From assembly GCF_002902945.1 (NCBI RefSeq), contig NZ_CP026103.1:1426001-1490000 (forward strand): a DNA stretch of 64,000 bases. Direction: 5' to 3'. The notes under the pieces were generated by a model that worked only from the letters and a program-made list of their open reading frames with translations, did no database searches and was not told the DNA's origin. The DNA comes from Paraburkholderia caribensis. Lineage in GTDB: Bacteria > Pseudomonadota > Gammaproteobacteria > Burkholderiales > Burkholderiaceae. The position numbers and the translations under genes are program-made. Position 1 is the stretch's first letter, and each line of letters starts with the position of its first letter. Positions 9,453-16,935 of the stretch are shown in pieces.

Positions 9453-10230
9453 ATTTCCATCCTTCGAGCCTGAGCGTCGCCCGCACCAACCGCTGCTCTT
9501 CCTGTTCGATTTCCTGCAGGCTTTCGCGCACGCCGTCGATGTGATCCGCCGCGGCCCGGTAGGCCTGCTCGGGCAGTTTGCCCGTCACCGCGTTGTAGAG
9601 CCGCGCATGCTGCCGGTCGATTCGCTTGCGATGCGGCTGCCGGTGATAGAGATTGTTCACGGACGCAAACACCGAACTCAGCAGCAGCTCCGTCAGCGAG
9701 CGCAGCGTATGCACGAGCACCGGGTTGTGCGACGCCTCGCAGATCGCGAGATGAAACGCATGGTCGAGGCGCGCATGCGTGGCCGGATCGGTTTCGGCAT
9801 GGTGCGCGGCGAGCATTTCCTCGTAGCGGCGCGTGATCATCATGTAATCGGCGGGCGTGCCGCGCAACGCGGCCAGACGCGCCGACTCGGCTTCGAGCAT
9901 GCCGCGCACTTCGAACAGATCGTAAAGCGTGCGCGGCTGAGACGCGAGCAGATGCATCAACGGCGATTGCGGCGGCTGCGCAGTCAGATTCGCGACGAAC
10001 GAACCCTTGCCCTGCGCGGTTTCGATGATGCCCCGTGCGCGCAGCAGCTTCAGCCCTTCGCGCAAGGCCGTTCTCGATACGCCGAGCTTGTCCGTCAGGC
10101 GACGCTCCGATGGCAGCGCCTGCCCCGACCTCAGCACGCCGTCGACGATCAGCCTTTCGATGCGCTCGGCGACCACGTCGGCGATCTTGCGATCGGACTG
10201 TCTGGCGGGATTTTCCGGCTCTGAAATCAC
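9451..10230 (-). CDS. FadR/GntR-family regulator (GlcC/LldR-like) of the glc operon
   Basis: About 259 residues from GTG 10230. An N-terminal GntR winged helix (KIADVVAERIERLIV, then SERRLTDKLGVSRTALREGLKLLRARG) is followed by an FCD effector domain with the metal-binding histidines of the family (LDHAFHLAI). The start is uncertain because the frame stays open to 10419 with no good Met. GTG 10230 overlaps the TGA of a 14-codon leader ORF (GTGA), implying translational coupling; GTG 10242 is an alternative. It is divergent from glcDEF, and two TGGT-N3-ACCA palindromes lie in and before the leader, so autoregulation plus glycolate- or lactate-responsive control of glcDEF is likely. Confidence 0.85.
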   Translation of the reverse strand: MISEPENPARQSDRKIADVVAERIERLIVDGVLRSGQALPSERRLTDKLGVSRTALREGLKLLRARGIIETAQGKGSFVANLTAQPPQSPLMHLLASQPRTLYDLFEVRGMLEAESARLAALRGTPADYMMITRRYEEMLAAHHAETDPATHARLDHAFHLAICEASHNPVLVHTLRSLTELLLSSVFASVNNLYHRQPHRKRIDRQHARLYNAVTGKLPEQAYRAAADHIDGVRESLQEIEQEEQRLVRATLRLEGWK

Positions 10231-10271
10231 TGGTATGACCACTTGTAAAACAGGTTCTGGATGTCGCTCAT
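10227..10271 (-). CDS. Possible 14-residue leader peptide upstream of the regulator
   Basis: ATG 10271 begins the short frame MSDIQNLFYKWSYQ, ending in TGA at 10229-10227. The best ribosome binding site in the region, AAAGGAGATT (10281-10290), lies upstream of it, and no comparable site precedes any start in the regulator frame. The stop overlaps the regulator GTG by four bases. This could be a coupling leader. A sequencing or natural frameshift joining it to the regulator would look the same. Confidence 0.45.
   Translation of the reverse strand: MSDIQNLFYKWSYQ
10231..10241. promoter_or_regulatory. FadR-family operator candidate TGGTATGACCA
   Basis: Palindrome TGGT-ATG-ACCA, matching the TGGT-N3-ACCA pattern bound by FadR/LldR/GlcC-type GntR regulators. 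It lies inside the leader ORF, directly before the proposed GTG start of the regulator gene. A second copy is at 10340-10350. Confidence 0.65.
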
Positions 10272-10339
10272 GATAGCGCCAATCTCCTTTCCGCGCCCAG
10301 TTCCGCGCGCTATGCGTGGTCTCGCGGAAACCAAAAAAC

Positions 10340-10350
10340 TGGTACGACCA
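10340..10350. promoter_or_regulatory. FadR-family operator candidate TGGTACGACCA
   Basis: Palindrome TGGT-ACG-ACCA in the divergent space between the regulator gene and glcD, 101 bp before the glcD start. It has the same half-sites as 10231-10241, so the pair is probably bound by the regulator encoded alongside. Confidence 0.65.
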
Positions 10351-10450
10351 CCTGCCGTGTCCATCGACAGCGCTAGACGAAACGGGAACAATCGGCGGCA
10401 ACACGGATAAGCGGCGCATGACACATCACGTGCGCCGGCGGAGACACCCC

Positions 10451-11950
10451 ATGAGCTACGCCTACGACGAACGGATCGACGGACCACTCCCGTCGCATGA
10501 CAAGGCCGCGCTGGTTGCCGAGCTGCAGCGTCTCGTGCCCTCGATGCAGCTGCTGCACGATAAGGAAGATCTGCGCCCGTTCGAATGCGACGGTCTCGCC
10601 GCGTATCGCACCACGCCGATGATGGTCGCGCTGCCCGATTCGATCGAGCAGGTGCAGGCGCTGTTGAGATTCGCGGCCGCGCGCAAGGTGCCCGTCATCG
10701 CGCGCGGCGCGGGCACGGGTCTGTCGGGCGGCGCGCTGCCGCTCGAACAGGGCATCCTGCTGGTGATGGCGCGCTTCAACCGCATCTTGCAGATCGACCC
10801 CGAGGCATCGATTGCGCGCGTGCAGCCGGGCGTGCGCAATCTCGCGATCTCGCAGGCGGCCGCGATTCACGGTCTTTACTACGCGCCCGACCCTTCGTCG
10901 CAGATTGCCTGCTCGATCGGCGGCAATGTCGCAGAGAACGCGGGCGGCGTGCACTGCCTGAAATACGGCCTGACCGTGCACAACATCCTGAAGCTCGAAG
11001 TGCTGACCATCGACGGCGAGCGTCTGACGATAGGCTCCGAAGCGCTCGACTCGCCCGGCTTCGATCTGCTCGCGCTGCTGACGGGTTCCGAAGGCATGCT
11101 CGGCATCGTGACGGAAGTCACGGTCAAGCTGCTGACCAAACCGCAAAGCGCGAAGGTGCTGCTCGCGAGTTTCGACGATGTTGAAAAGGCGGGCGCTGCC
11201 GTCGCGCGGATCATCGGCGCGGGCGTGATTCCGGGCGGCCTCGAAATGATGGACAACCTCGCGATCCGCGCCGCCGAAGACTTCATCCACGCGGGCTATC
11301 CCGTCGATGCGCAAGCGATCCTGCTGTGCGAACTCGACGGCGCGGAATCCGATGTGCAGGAAGATTGCGATTGCGTCGGTGCATTGCTGCGTGAAGCAGG
11401 CGCAACCGATATTCGCATCGCTCGGGACGAAGCCGAACGGCAACGCTTCTGGGCGGGCCGCAAGAATGCATTCCCCGCCGTGGGCCGCATCTCGCCGGAT
11501 TACTACTGCATGGACGGCACGATTCCGCGCCGCCAACTCGCACGCGTATTGCGCGACATCGCCGAACTCTCGAACGAATATGGTCTGCGAGTCGCGAACG
11601 TATTTCATGCAGGCGACGGCAACATGCATCCGCTGATTCTGTTCGACGCCAACGCACCTGGAGAAATGGAGCGCGCCGAAACGCTCGGCGCGAAGATTCT
11701 CGAACTGTGTGTCGAAGTGGGCGGCAGCATCACAGGCGAACACGGCGTTGGACGGGAGAAGATCAACCAGATGTGCGTGCAGTTCAGCAGCGCGGAACTC
11801 ACGCTGTTCCATTCGCTGAAGGCCGCTTTCGACCCTGACGGTCTGCTCAATCCCGGCAAGAACGTTCCCACGCTGCATCGCTGCGCCGAACACGGCGCGA
11901 TGCATATTCATCACGGCAAGCTGCCGTTTCCCGAGCTGGAGCGCTTCTGA
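10451..11950 (+). CDS. glcD: Glycolate oxidase subunit GlcD (FAD-linked)
   Basis: 499 residues, the same length as classical GlcD. A PCMH-type FAD-binding domain includes VIARGAGTGLSGGALP and the covalent/FAD contact region PDPSSQIACSIGGNVAENAGG. The C-terminal FAD-oxidase domain ends with GEHGVGREK and DPDGLLNPGKN. With GlcE and GlcF it oxidises glycolate to glyoxylate, passing electrons to the respiratory chain at the inner membrane. ATG 10451 is preferred over the longer frame from 10316 because GGAGAC precedes it and the product has the family length. It overlaps glcE by TGATG. Confidence 0.95.
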   Translation: MSYAYDERIDGPLPSHDKAALVAELQRLVPSMQLLHDKEDLRPFECDGLAAYRTTPMMVALPDSIEQVQALLRFAAARKVPVIARGAGTGLSGGALPLEQGILLVMARFNRILQIDPEASIARVQPGVRNLAISQAAAIHGLYYAPDPSSQIACSIGGNVAENAGGVHCLKYGLTVHNILKLEVLTIDGERLTIGSEALDSPGFDLLALLTGSEGMLGIVTEVTVKLLTKPQSAKVLLASFDDVEKAGAAVARIIGAGVIPGGLEMMDNLAIRAAEDFIHAGYPVDAQAILLCELDGAESDVQEDCDCVGALLREAGATDIRIARDEAERQRFWAGRKNAFPAVGRISPDYYCMDGTIPRRQLARVLRDIAELSNEYGLRVANVFHAGDGNMHPLILFDANAPGEMERAETLGAKILELCVEVGGSITGEHGVGREKINQMCVQFSSAELTLFHSLKAAFDPDGLLNPGKNVPTLHRCAEHGAMHIHHGKLPFPELERF

Positions 11951-13017
11951 TGAGACGCGAATTCGATTCGATGGACGATAGCGCGCGTCTCGTCGCGCAA
12001 GTGCAGCGCGCCGTCGCCCAGCACACGCCGTTGCGCATTCGCGGCGGCGACAGCAAGCGTTTTCTGGGCCGCGACGTGCAAGGCGAAGAACTCGACACGC
12101 GCTCGCATCGCGGCGTCGTTGCGTACGACCCGACCGAACTGGTGATCACCGCGCGCGCCGGCACGCCGCTCGTCGAACTGAACGCCGTGCTCGACGACGC
12201 CGATCAGATGCTGCCGTGCGAGCCGCCGCTTTTCGACGGCAAGGGCACGCTCGGCGGCGCCGTCGCGGCTGGCCTTTCGGGACCGCGCCGGCCGTGGGCG
12301 GGATCGATGCGCGACTTCGTGCTCGGCTGCCGCGTGATCACGGGCGACGGCGATCATCTGCGCTTTGGCGGTCAGGTGATGAAGAACGTCGCGGGCTATG
12401 ACATGTCGCGTCTGCTCGCGGGCAGTTTCGGCTCGCTCGGCGTGTTGACGGAGGTGTCGTTAAAAGTGCTGCCGAAACCGCGCGCGCGCCGCAGCTTCGC
12501 GCTCACGGTCGGCGCCGATGACGCGATGCGCGAGCTGTCGGCATGGCGCAAGGCCGCGCTGCCTGTGAGCGGCGCATGTTATGCCGATGGCAGGCTGCAG
12601 GTGCGGCTCGAAGGCGGAAGCGGATCGGTGAAGTCGGCCGTGGACCGGATCGGCGGAGAAGAAATCGACTGCGCGTTCTGGGATGCGCTGCGCGATCATC
12701 GGCTGCCGTTCTTCGCGGACACGCGTCCGTTGTGGCGTCTATCGCTGCCGAATGCGACGCCGTTGATGCCGTTGCCCGGCGATGTGCTGCTCGACTGGGC
12801 GGGTGCGCAGCGCTGGCTCAAGAGCGATGCGCCCGCCGCCGACATCCGTCGGCTCGCGCATGCGGCGGGCGGTCACGCGACCTGCTTCACGCCGTCGCCC
12901 GATCGCGAGCCGTTCCAACCGCTCGCCGCGCCGCTGCTGCGCTATCAGCATCAATTGAAACGCCGCCTCGATCCGAGTGGCGTGCTGAACCCTGGCCGAC
13001 TGTACGCCGATCTCTGA
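11950..13017 (+). CDS. glcE: Glycolate oxidase subunit GlcE
   Basis: 355 residues. This is a second FAD-binding PCMH-fold subunit, shorter than GlcD, with LRIRGGDSKRFLG at the N-terminus, the segment GTLGGAVAAGLSGPRRPWAGS and VMKNVAGYDMSRLLAGSFG. It ends with the family's RLDPSGVLNPGRLY. The ATG overlaps the glcD stop by one base (TGATG), so translation is coupled. An internal Met eight codons in (MDDSARL) is a possible alternative start. It is required with GlcD and GlcF for glycolate dehydrogenase activity. Confidence 0.94.
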   Translation: MRREFDSMDDSARLVAQVQRAVAQHTPLRIRGGDSKRFLGRDVQGEELDTRSHRGVVAYDPTELVITARAGTPLVELNAVLDDADQMLPCEPPLFDGKGTLGGAVAAGLSGPRRPWAGSMRDFVLGCRVITGDGDHLRFGGQVMKNVAGYDMSRLLAGSFGSLGVLTEVSLKVLPKPRARRSFALTVGADDAMRELSAWRKAALPVSGACYADGRLQVRLEGGSGSVKSAVDRIGGEEIDCAFWDALRDHRLPFFADTRPLWRLSLPNATPLMPLPGDVLLDWAGAQRWLKSDAPAADIRRLAHAAGGHATCFTPSPDREPFQPLAAPLLRYQHQLKRRLDPSGVLNPGRLYADL

Positions 13018-13030
13018 AGCGAGCGCGATC

Positions 13031-14263
13031 ATGCAAACGAATCTCGACTCTCACGCGAAGACCCTGCCCGATGCAGCCGAAGCGGAAAGCATCCTGCGCT
13101 CATGTGTGCATTGCGGTTTCTGCAATGCGACGTGTCCGACGTATCAACTGCTCGGTAATGAACTCGACGGACCGCGTGGGCGCATATATCTGATCAAGCA
13201 GCTGCTCGAAGGCGAACCTGTCAGCGACAGGACGCAACTGCATCTGGACCGGTGTCTGACGTGCCGCAATTGCGAAACGACGTGTCCGTCGGGCGTGACG
13301 TATCACCGGCTGCTCGATATCGGGCGCGCCGAGCTCGAACGGCGTGTGGAGCGGCCCATCGGCGAGCGGCTGGCGCGCAAGGGCTTGCGGACGGTGATTC
13401 CGCGGCCTGCTGTGTTCGATGCCTTGCTGAAGACGGGGCGCGCTTTGCGGCCATTGTTGCCTGCCGGCGTGCAGGCGAAGATTCCGGCGCGTGCCGCCGT
13501 GCCTGCGAAAGCGCGTCCCGCGTTGCGTCATGCGCGTCGCGTGTTGATGCTCGAAGGTTGCGTGCAGACTTCGTTGTCGCCGAATACGAATGCGGCTGCG
13601 GCGCGCGTGCTCGATCGGCTGGGGATTAGCGTGGTGTCCGTTCGCGAAGCCGGGTGCTGTGGGGCGACTGACTATCATCTGAATGCGCAGGACGCAGGGC
13701 TGGATCGGGCGCGGCGCAATATCGATGCGTGGTGGCCGGCAATCGAAGCCGGCGCCGAAGCGGTCGTGCAGACGGCGAGCGGCTGTGGCGCGTTCGTGAA
13801 GGAATATGGGCATCTGTTGCGTAATGATCCGCTTTATGCGGCGAAGGCCGCGAGGGTGAGTGCGCTGGCGCGCGATCTCGTCGAGGTGCTGGGTGCGGAG
13901 CCGCTCGATGCATTGCGGCCCGCTGATGATGCCGTCGCGAAGCGGGTCGCGTTTCATTGCCCTTGCACGTTGCAGCATGCGCAGAAGCTCGGCGGCGCGG
14001 TGGAGAGTGTGCTTGCGCGGTTAGGGTTCGATCTAGCTGCTGTGCCCGATGGGCATCTTTGCTGCGGCTCGGCGGGGACGTATTCGATTACGCAGCCTGA
14101 GCTCGCGCAGAAGTTGCGGGATAACAAGATGCTGGCGCTTGAGAGTGGCAGGCCGGATGTTATCGCTACTGCGAATATTGGTTGCCAGATGCATCTCGAC
14201 GGGGCTGGGAAGACGCAGGTGCGGCACTGGATTGAGTTGGTCGAGGAAGGGTTGGGAGTGTAA
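13031..14263 (+). CDS. glcF: Glycolate oxidase iron-sulfur subunit GlcF
   Basis: 410 residues. Two 4Fe-4S ferredoxin motifs are intact: CxxCxxCxxxCP with Cys25/28/31/35 and Cys75/78/81/85. Two CCG domains follow, with CC pairs in REAGCCGATDYH and HLCCGSAGTY. It carries electrons from the flavin subunits GlcD and GlcE to the quinone pool at the membrane. It starts 13 bases after glcE in the same operon. It is the last gene before the repeat region. Confidence 0.95.
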   Translation: MQTNLDSHAKTLPDAAEAESILRSCVHCGFCNATCPTYQLLGNELDGPRGRIYLIKQLLEGEPVSDRTQLHLDRCLTCRNCETTCPSGVTYHRLLDIGRAELERRVERPIGERLARKGLRTVIPRPAVFDALLKTGRALRPLLPAGVQAKIPARAAVPAKARPALRHARRVLMLEGCVQTSLSPNTNAAAARVLDRLGISVVSVREAGCCGATDYHLNAQDAGLDRARRNIDAWWPAIEAGAEAVVQTASGCGAFVKEYGHLLRNDPLYAAKAARVSALARDLVEVLGAEPLDALRPADDAVAKRVAFHCPCTLQHAQKLGGAVESVLARLGFDLAAVPDGHLCCGSAGTYSITQPELAQKLRDNKMLALESGRPDVIATANIGCQMHLDGAGKTQVRHWIELVEEGLGV

Positions 14264-14284
14264 GGGTAGGTTTTGGGGTGTGCG

Positions 14285-14760
14285 CTTTTTTGCGCTGGCA
14301 TCCGATTTGTTAGCGTGCTTCACGCGGCGTCCCTTGTGCGCTTGCCTTTTCGCTCGCATCCGCGTTACGTTAGCGTGCTTCACACGTCGCCCCTGTGCGC
14401 TTGCCTTTGCGCTGGCATCCGCGATGCGTTAGCGTGCTTCACGCGCCGCCCCTGTGCGCTTGCCTTTGCGCTGGCATCCGCGATTCGTTAGCGTGCTTCA
14501 CGCGTCGCCCCTGTGCGCTTGCCTTTGCGCTGGCATCCGCGATGCGTTAGCGTGCTTCACGCGCCGCCCCTGTGCGCTTGCCTTTGCGCTGGCATCCGCG
14601 ATTCGTTAGCGTGCTTCACGCGTCGCCCTGTGCGCTTGCCTTTGCGCTGGCATCCGCGATTCGTTAGCGTGCTTCACGCGTCGCCCCTGTGCGCTTGCCT
14701 TTGCGCTGGCATCCGCGATGCGTTATCTAGCTTCACGCGTCGCCCCTGTGCGGGGCGGCA
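14285..14760 (+). repeat. Tandem array of about eight 59-bp repeats
   Basis: The core GCGTGCTTCACGCG starts units at 14313, 14373, 14432, 14491, 14550, 14609 and 14667, with spacing 60, 59, 59, 59, 59, 59 and 58 (the last being the step to a degenerate unit near 14726). Each unit continues with a CTGTGCGCTTGCC segment and a GGCATCCGCGA segment. Units alternate between GATGCG and GATTCG endings. Since 59 is not a multiple of three, the open frames crossing it are not coding evidence. Two inverted copies lie at 16690-16800. Confidence 0.9.
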
Positions 14761-14819
14761 CCTACTTTTCTTTGCCGCCGCAAAGAAAAGTAGGCAAAAG
14801 AAAGCGGCTCACACCGCCA
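14730..14819. repeat. Left arm of a perfect 90-bp inverted repeat, with internal hairpin
   Basis: These 90 bases recur exactly, in reverse complement, at 16627-16716. Inside is a self-complementary stem: CCTACTTTTCTTTGC (14761-14775), a 4-nt loop and its complement (14780-14794). The strong stem followed by AAAAG-rich sequence could terminate transcription leaving glcDEF, though no clean T-run follows. Confidence 0.9.
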
Positions 14820-14963
14820 ATTCTTGACGTTTGCCCACGGGCCCCCAACGTCCCCACGCTTCACACGCCCGTGCCCTGGGTAGTGCCCGTTGCCAACGCT
14901 TCGAATGAACGCCTCACCCACTTCAAACACCCATACATGAGCCAGCGGCAGCGAATGGTATGC

Positions 14964-15102
14964 GCCGCCCAGGTGGCAAACTGTGTGTAGGTTGTCGCGT
15001 CGTATGGCTCGGCGCTCTTACAACGTGGGATGCGTGCGCTATCGGTCCGGAGTGGTGCGCGTATGGCGCGAAAGCCTACACACAGTTTGCCACCTGGGCG
15101 GC
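14964..15102. repeat. Central palindrome of the repeat region
   Basis: Two perfect 28-bp arms (14964-14991 and 15075-15102) flank 83 bases, with a centre near 15033. After removing the IS element and one target copy, the centre of the outer 90-bp inverted repeat falls at the same place. The whole region therefore looks like one large interrupted palindrome. No coding region was recognised in 14820-15232. Confidence 0.85.
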
Positions 15103-15232
15103 GGTGGACTGTCTGGCGCGGCGTGCTGAAACGCAGGTGTGTGAAGCGGGTGAGGCGCTCATTCAGAGCGTTGGCAACGAACGCGAACAGGAAAGTTGCC
15201 GTGTGAAGCGTAAGACCCTTTGGGGGCCCTCA

Positions 15233-15240
15233 GGCAAGTA
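15233..15240. repeat. Target-site duplication GGCAAGTA, left copy
   Basis: GGCAAGTA directly abuts the left end of the IS element and is repeated at 16612-16619 right after its other end. Eight to nine bp duplications are typical of IS256-family insertion. Confidence 0.85.
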
Positions 15241-16611
15241 GAGCCTGTCCGCATTTTTGTGGGCGAGGCGGTTAAAGGAATCGTTAGCCGCGCGCCTGCG
15301 TAAATCGATCGCCAAACAGAATAGCAAACTGGTTCATGGCTGACTTCCAGTCGAAGGCTGAGCGCACGTTTTTGGCCAGGACGTTGCGCAATGCCAGCCA
15401 GAGTAGCTTGATTGCAGCCTCGTCATTGGGGAAGTGACCGCGGGTCTTGATGATCTTGCGCAACTGCATGTTCAGACTCTCAATGGCGTTCGTGGTGTAC
15501 ACGACCCGCCGGATCTCGGGTGGAAACACGAAGAACGGCGTGACGTGCTCCCAGGCGCGCTGCCAGGACTGCACGATAGTCGGGTATTTCGCGCCCCATG
15601 GCCCATCAGCAAAGGCCTGCAGAGCCTGCTTCGCTGCCTCTTCGCTGGCAGCTGCGTAGATCGGACGCAGCGCCTGGGCGACAGCCTTGCGGTCCTTCCA
15701 GCCAGCGTATTCCAGGCTGTTGCGGATCAGATGCACGATGCAGGTCTGCACCGCCGTCTTCGGGTAAGCTGCGCCGATCGCGTCGGTCAGCCCCTTCAGG
15801 CCGTCAACGACCGCAATCAGGATGTCCTGGCAGCCGCGGTTCTTGAGTTCGTTGAACACCTTGAGCCAGAACTTCGCGCCCTCGGTCTGCTCAATCCACA
15901 GGCCCAGCACATCGCGCTGGCCGTCCGCCTGAATGCCCAGAGCCAGATACACCGCCTTGTTGCTGACCACACCGTCATCGCGGATCTTGACCCGCAACGC
16001 GTCGAAGAAGACCACCGGATACATCGTCTCGAGCGGACGGTTCTGCCAGGCCAGCGTTTCGGCCATCACCTCGTCGGTGACCGAGCTGATGAAATCGGGC
16101 GACACCTCGGTGCCGTAGCTCTCGGCCAGAAAGGCCTGGATCTCGCGCACGCTCATGCCACGCGCGTACATCGCGATGATGCGCTCGTCAAAGCCGGTGA
16201 AGCGGCGTTCGTGTTTGGGGATCAGGATCGGCTCGAAGCTGCCGTCGCGGTCGCGCGGCAACTCGACCCGGACGACGCCACGATCGGTGATGACCGTCTT
16301 GCGGCTGGCGCCGTTGCGCTCGTTGGCCTGGCCAGCGGGTTTGGATTCGCCCGGTGGATACCCCAGATGCAGATTCATCTCCGCACCCATCGCGCGTTCG
16401 ATAATCGCCTTGTTAAACGCCAGCATCAGATCCTGCACCTCGGTCGGCGTCATCGGCCCCTTGACCAGCTCGTCCAGCAGTGCTTTGGGCAGTTCAGGCA
16501 GCGGCCCTCGGGCCGCTGCCTGAGACGCCACCGTGCGTTTCTTCTTCATTGGCATATCCATGACTTTTACCTCTCATGATATGCCTCGCCCACAAAATGA
16601 CGGATAGGCCC
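15241..16611 (-). mobile_element. Complete IS256-family insertion sequence
   Basis: 1371 bp with imperfect terminal inverted repeats. The left end (GAGCCTGTCCGC..., 15241-15269) and the reverse complement of the right end (GGGCCTATCCGTC..., 16583-16611) agree at 24 of 29 positions and share TTTTGTGGGCGAGGC. One transposase gene on the minus strand fills it. It is flanked by the 8-bp duplication GGCAAGTA. The intact duplication and complete gene point to a fairly recent single insertion, into the right half of an older palindromic repeat. Confidence 0.93.
15284..16561 (-). CDS. IS256-family (Mutator-type) transposase
   Basis: 425 residues, full length for the family. Visible features are the N-terminal LLDELVKGPMTPTEVQDLM, the DDE catalytic core with Asp in VVFFDALRVKIR and in IAVVDGLKGLTDAI, and Glu in YTTNAIESLN. 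The conserved TCIVHLIRNSL segment is also present. It catalyses cut-and-paste or circle-type transposition of the surrounding element. The reading frame is unbroken. The listed start is ATG 16561; ATG 16555 (MPMKKK) is also possible. Confidence 0.93.
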   Translation of the reverse strand: MDMPMKKKRTVASQAAARGPLPELPKALLDELVKGPMTPTEVQDLMLAFNKAIIERAMGAEMNLHLGYPPGESKPAGQANERNGASRKTVITDRGVVRVELPRDRDGSFEPILIPKHERRFTGFDERIIAMYARGMSVREIQAFLAESYGTEVSPDFISSVTDEVMAETLAWQNRPLETMYPVVFFDALRVKIRDDGVVSNKAVYLALGIQADGQRDVLGLWIEQTEGAKFWLKVFNELKNRGCQDILIAVVDGLKGLTDAIGAAYPKTAVQTCIVHLIRNSLEYAGWKDRKAVAQALRPIYAAASEEAAKQALQAFADGPWGAKYPTIVQSWQRAWEHVTPFFVFPPEIRRVVYTTNAIESLNMQLRKIIKTRGHFPNDEAAIKLLWLALRNVLAKNVRSAFDWKSAMNQFAILFGDRFTQARG

Positions 16612-16619
16612 GGCAAGTA
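16612..16619. repeat. Target-site duplication GGCAAGTA, right copy
   Basis: Direct repeat of 15233-15240, marking the insertion point of the IS256-family element. Confidence 0.85.
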
Positions 16620-16626
16620 TTAGCAC

Positions 16627-16716
16627 TGGCGGTGTGAGCCGCTTTCTTTTGCCTACTTTTCTTTGCGGCGGCAAAGAAAAGTAGGTGCCGCCCCGCACAG
16701 GGGCGACGCGTGAAGC
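16627..16716. repeat. Right arm of the perfect 90-bp inverted repeat
   Basis: Exact reverse complement of 14730-14819. It includes the stem CCTACTTTTCTTTGC (16652-16666) with its complement at 16671-16685. It lies just outside the IS256-family element. Confidence 0.9.
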
Positions 16717-16800
16717 ACGCTAACGAATCGCGGATGCCAGCGAAAAGGCAAGCGCACGGGGGCGACGCCTAAAGCACGCTAACGTCACGCGGATGCCAAA
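16690..16800 (-). repeat. Two inverted copies of the 59-bp repeat
   Basis: Reverse-strand copies of the unit found at 14285-14760, with GAAGCACGCTAACG and CGGATGCC cores. The second copy is diverged (CGCCTAAAGCACGC). The array is shorter than on the left. Degenerate sequence then leads to the hipA stop at 16936. Confidence 0.8.
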
Positions 16801-16935
16801 GCAAAGACCAGCACACCAAACAGCGCCACGCGAACCACGAAGACCTTCAGCGGCAAGCTGTGTGTACGCCCTCGCGCCGCGATAAGCACCAACCAATAAG
16901 CACCACTTCAAATCAAAACCCGCGAGCCACCGCAT

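Noticed and set aside
10373..11914. 513-residue minus-strand frame
   Set aside because: Antisense to glcD, with shadow-type composition; glcD is full length and well supported.
14285..14760. CRISPR-like array
   Set aside because: Units are contiguous 59-bp repeats with no unique spacers and no cas genes; it is a tandem repeat.
14513..14827. Open frames across the 59-bp repeats as a repetitive protein
   Set aside because: The period is not a multiple of three, so frames change between units; there is no ribosome site or conserved start.
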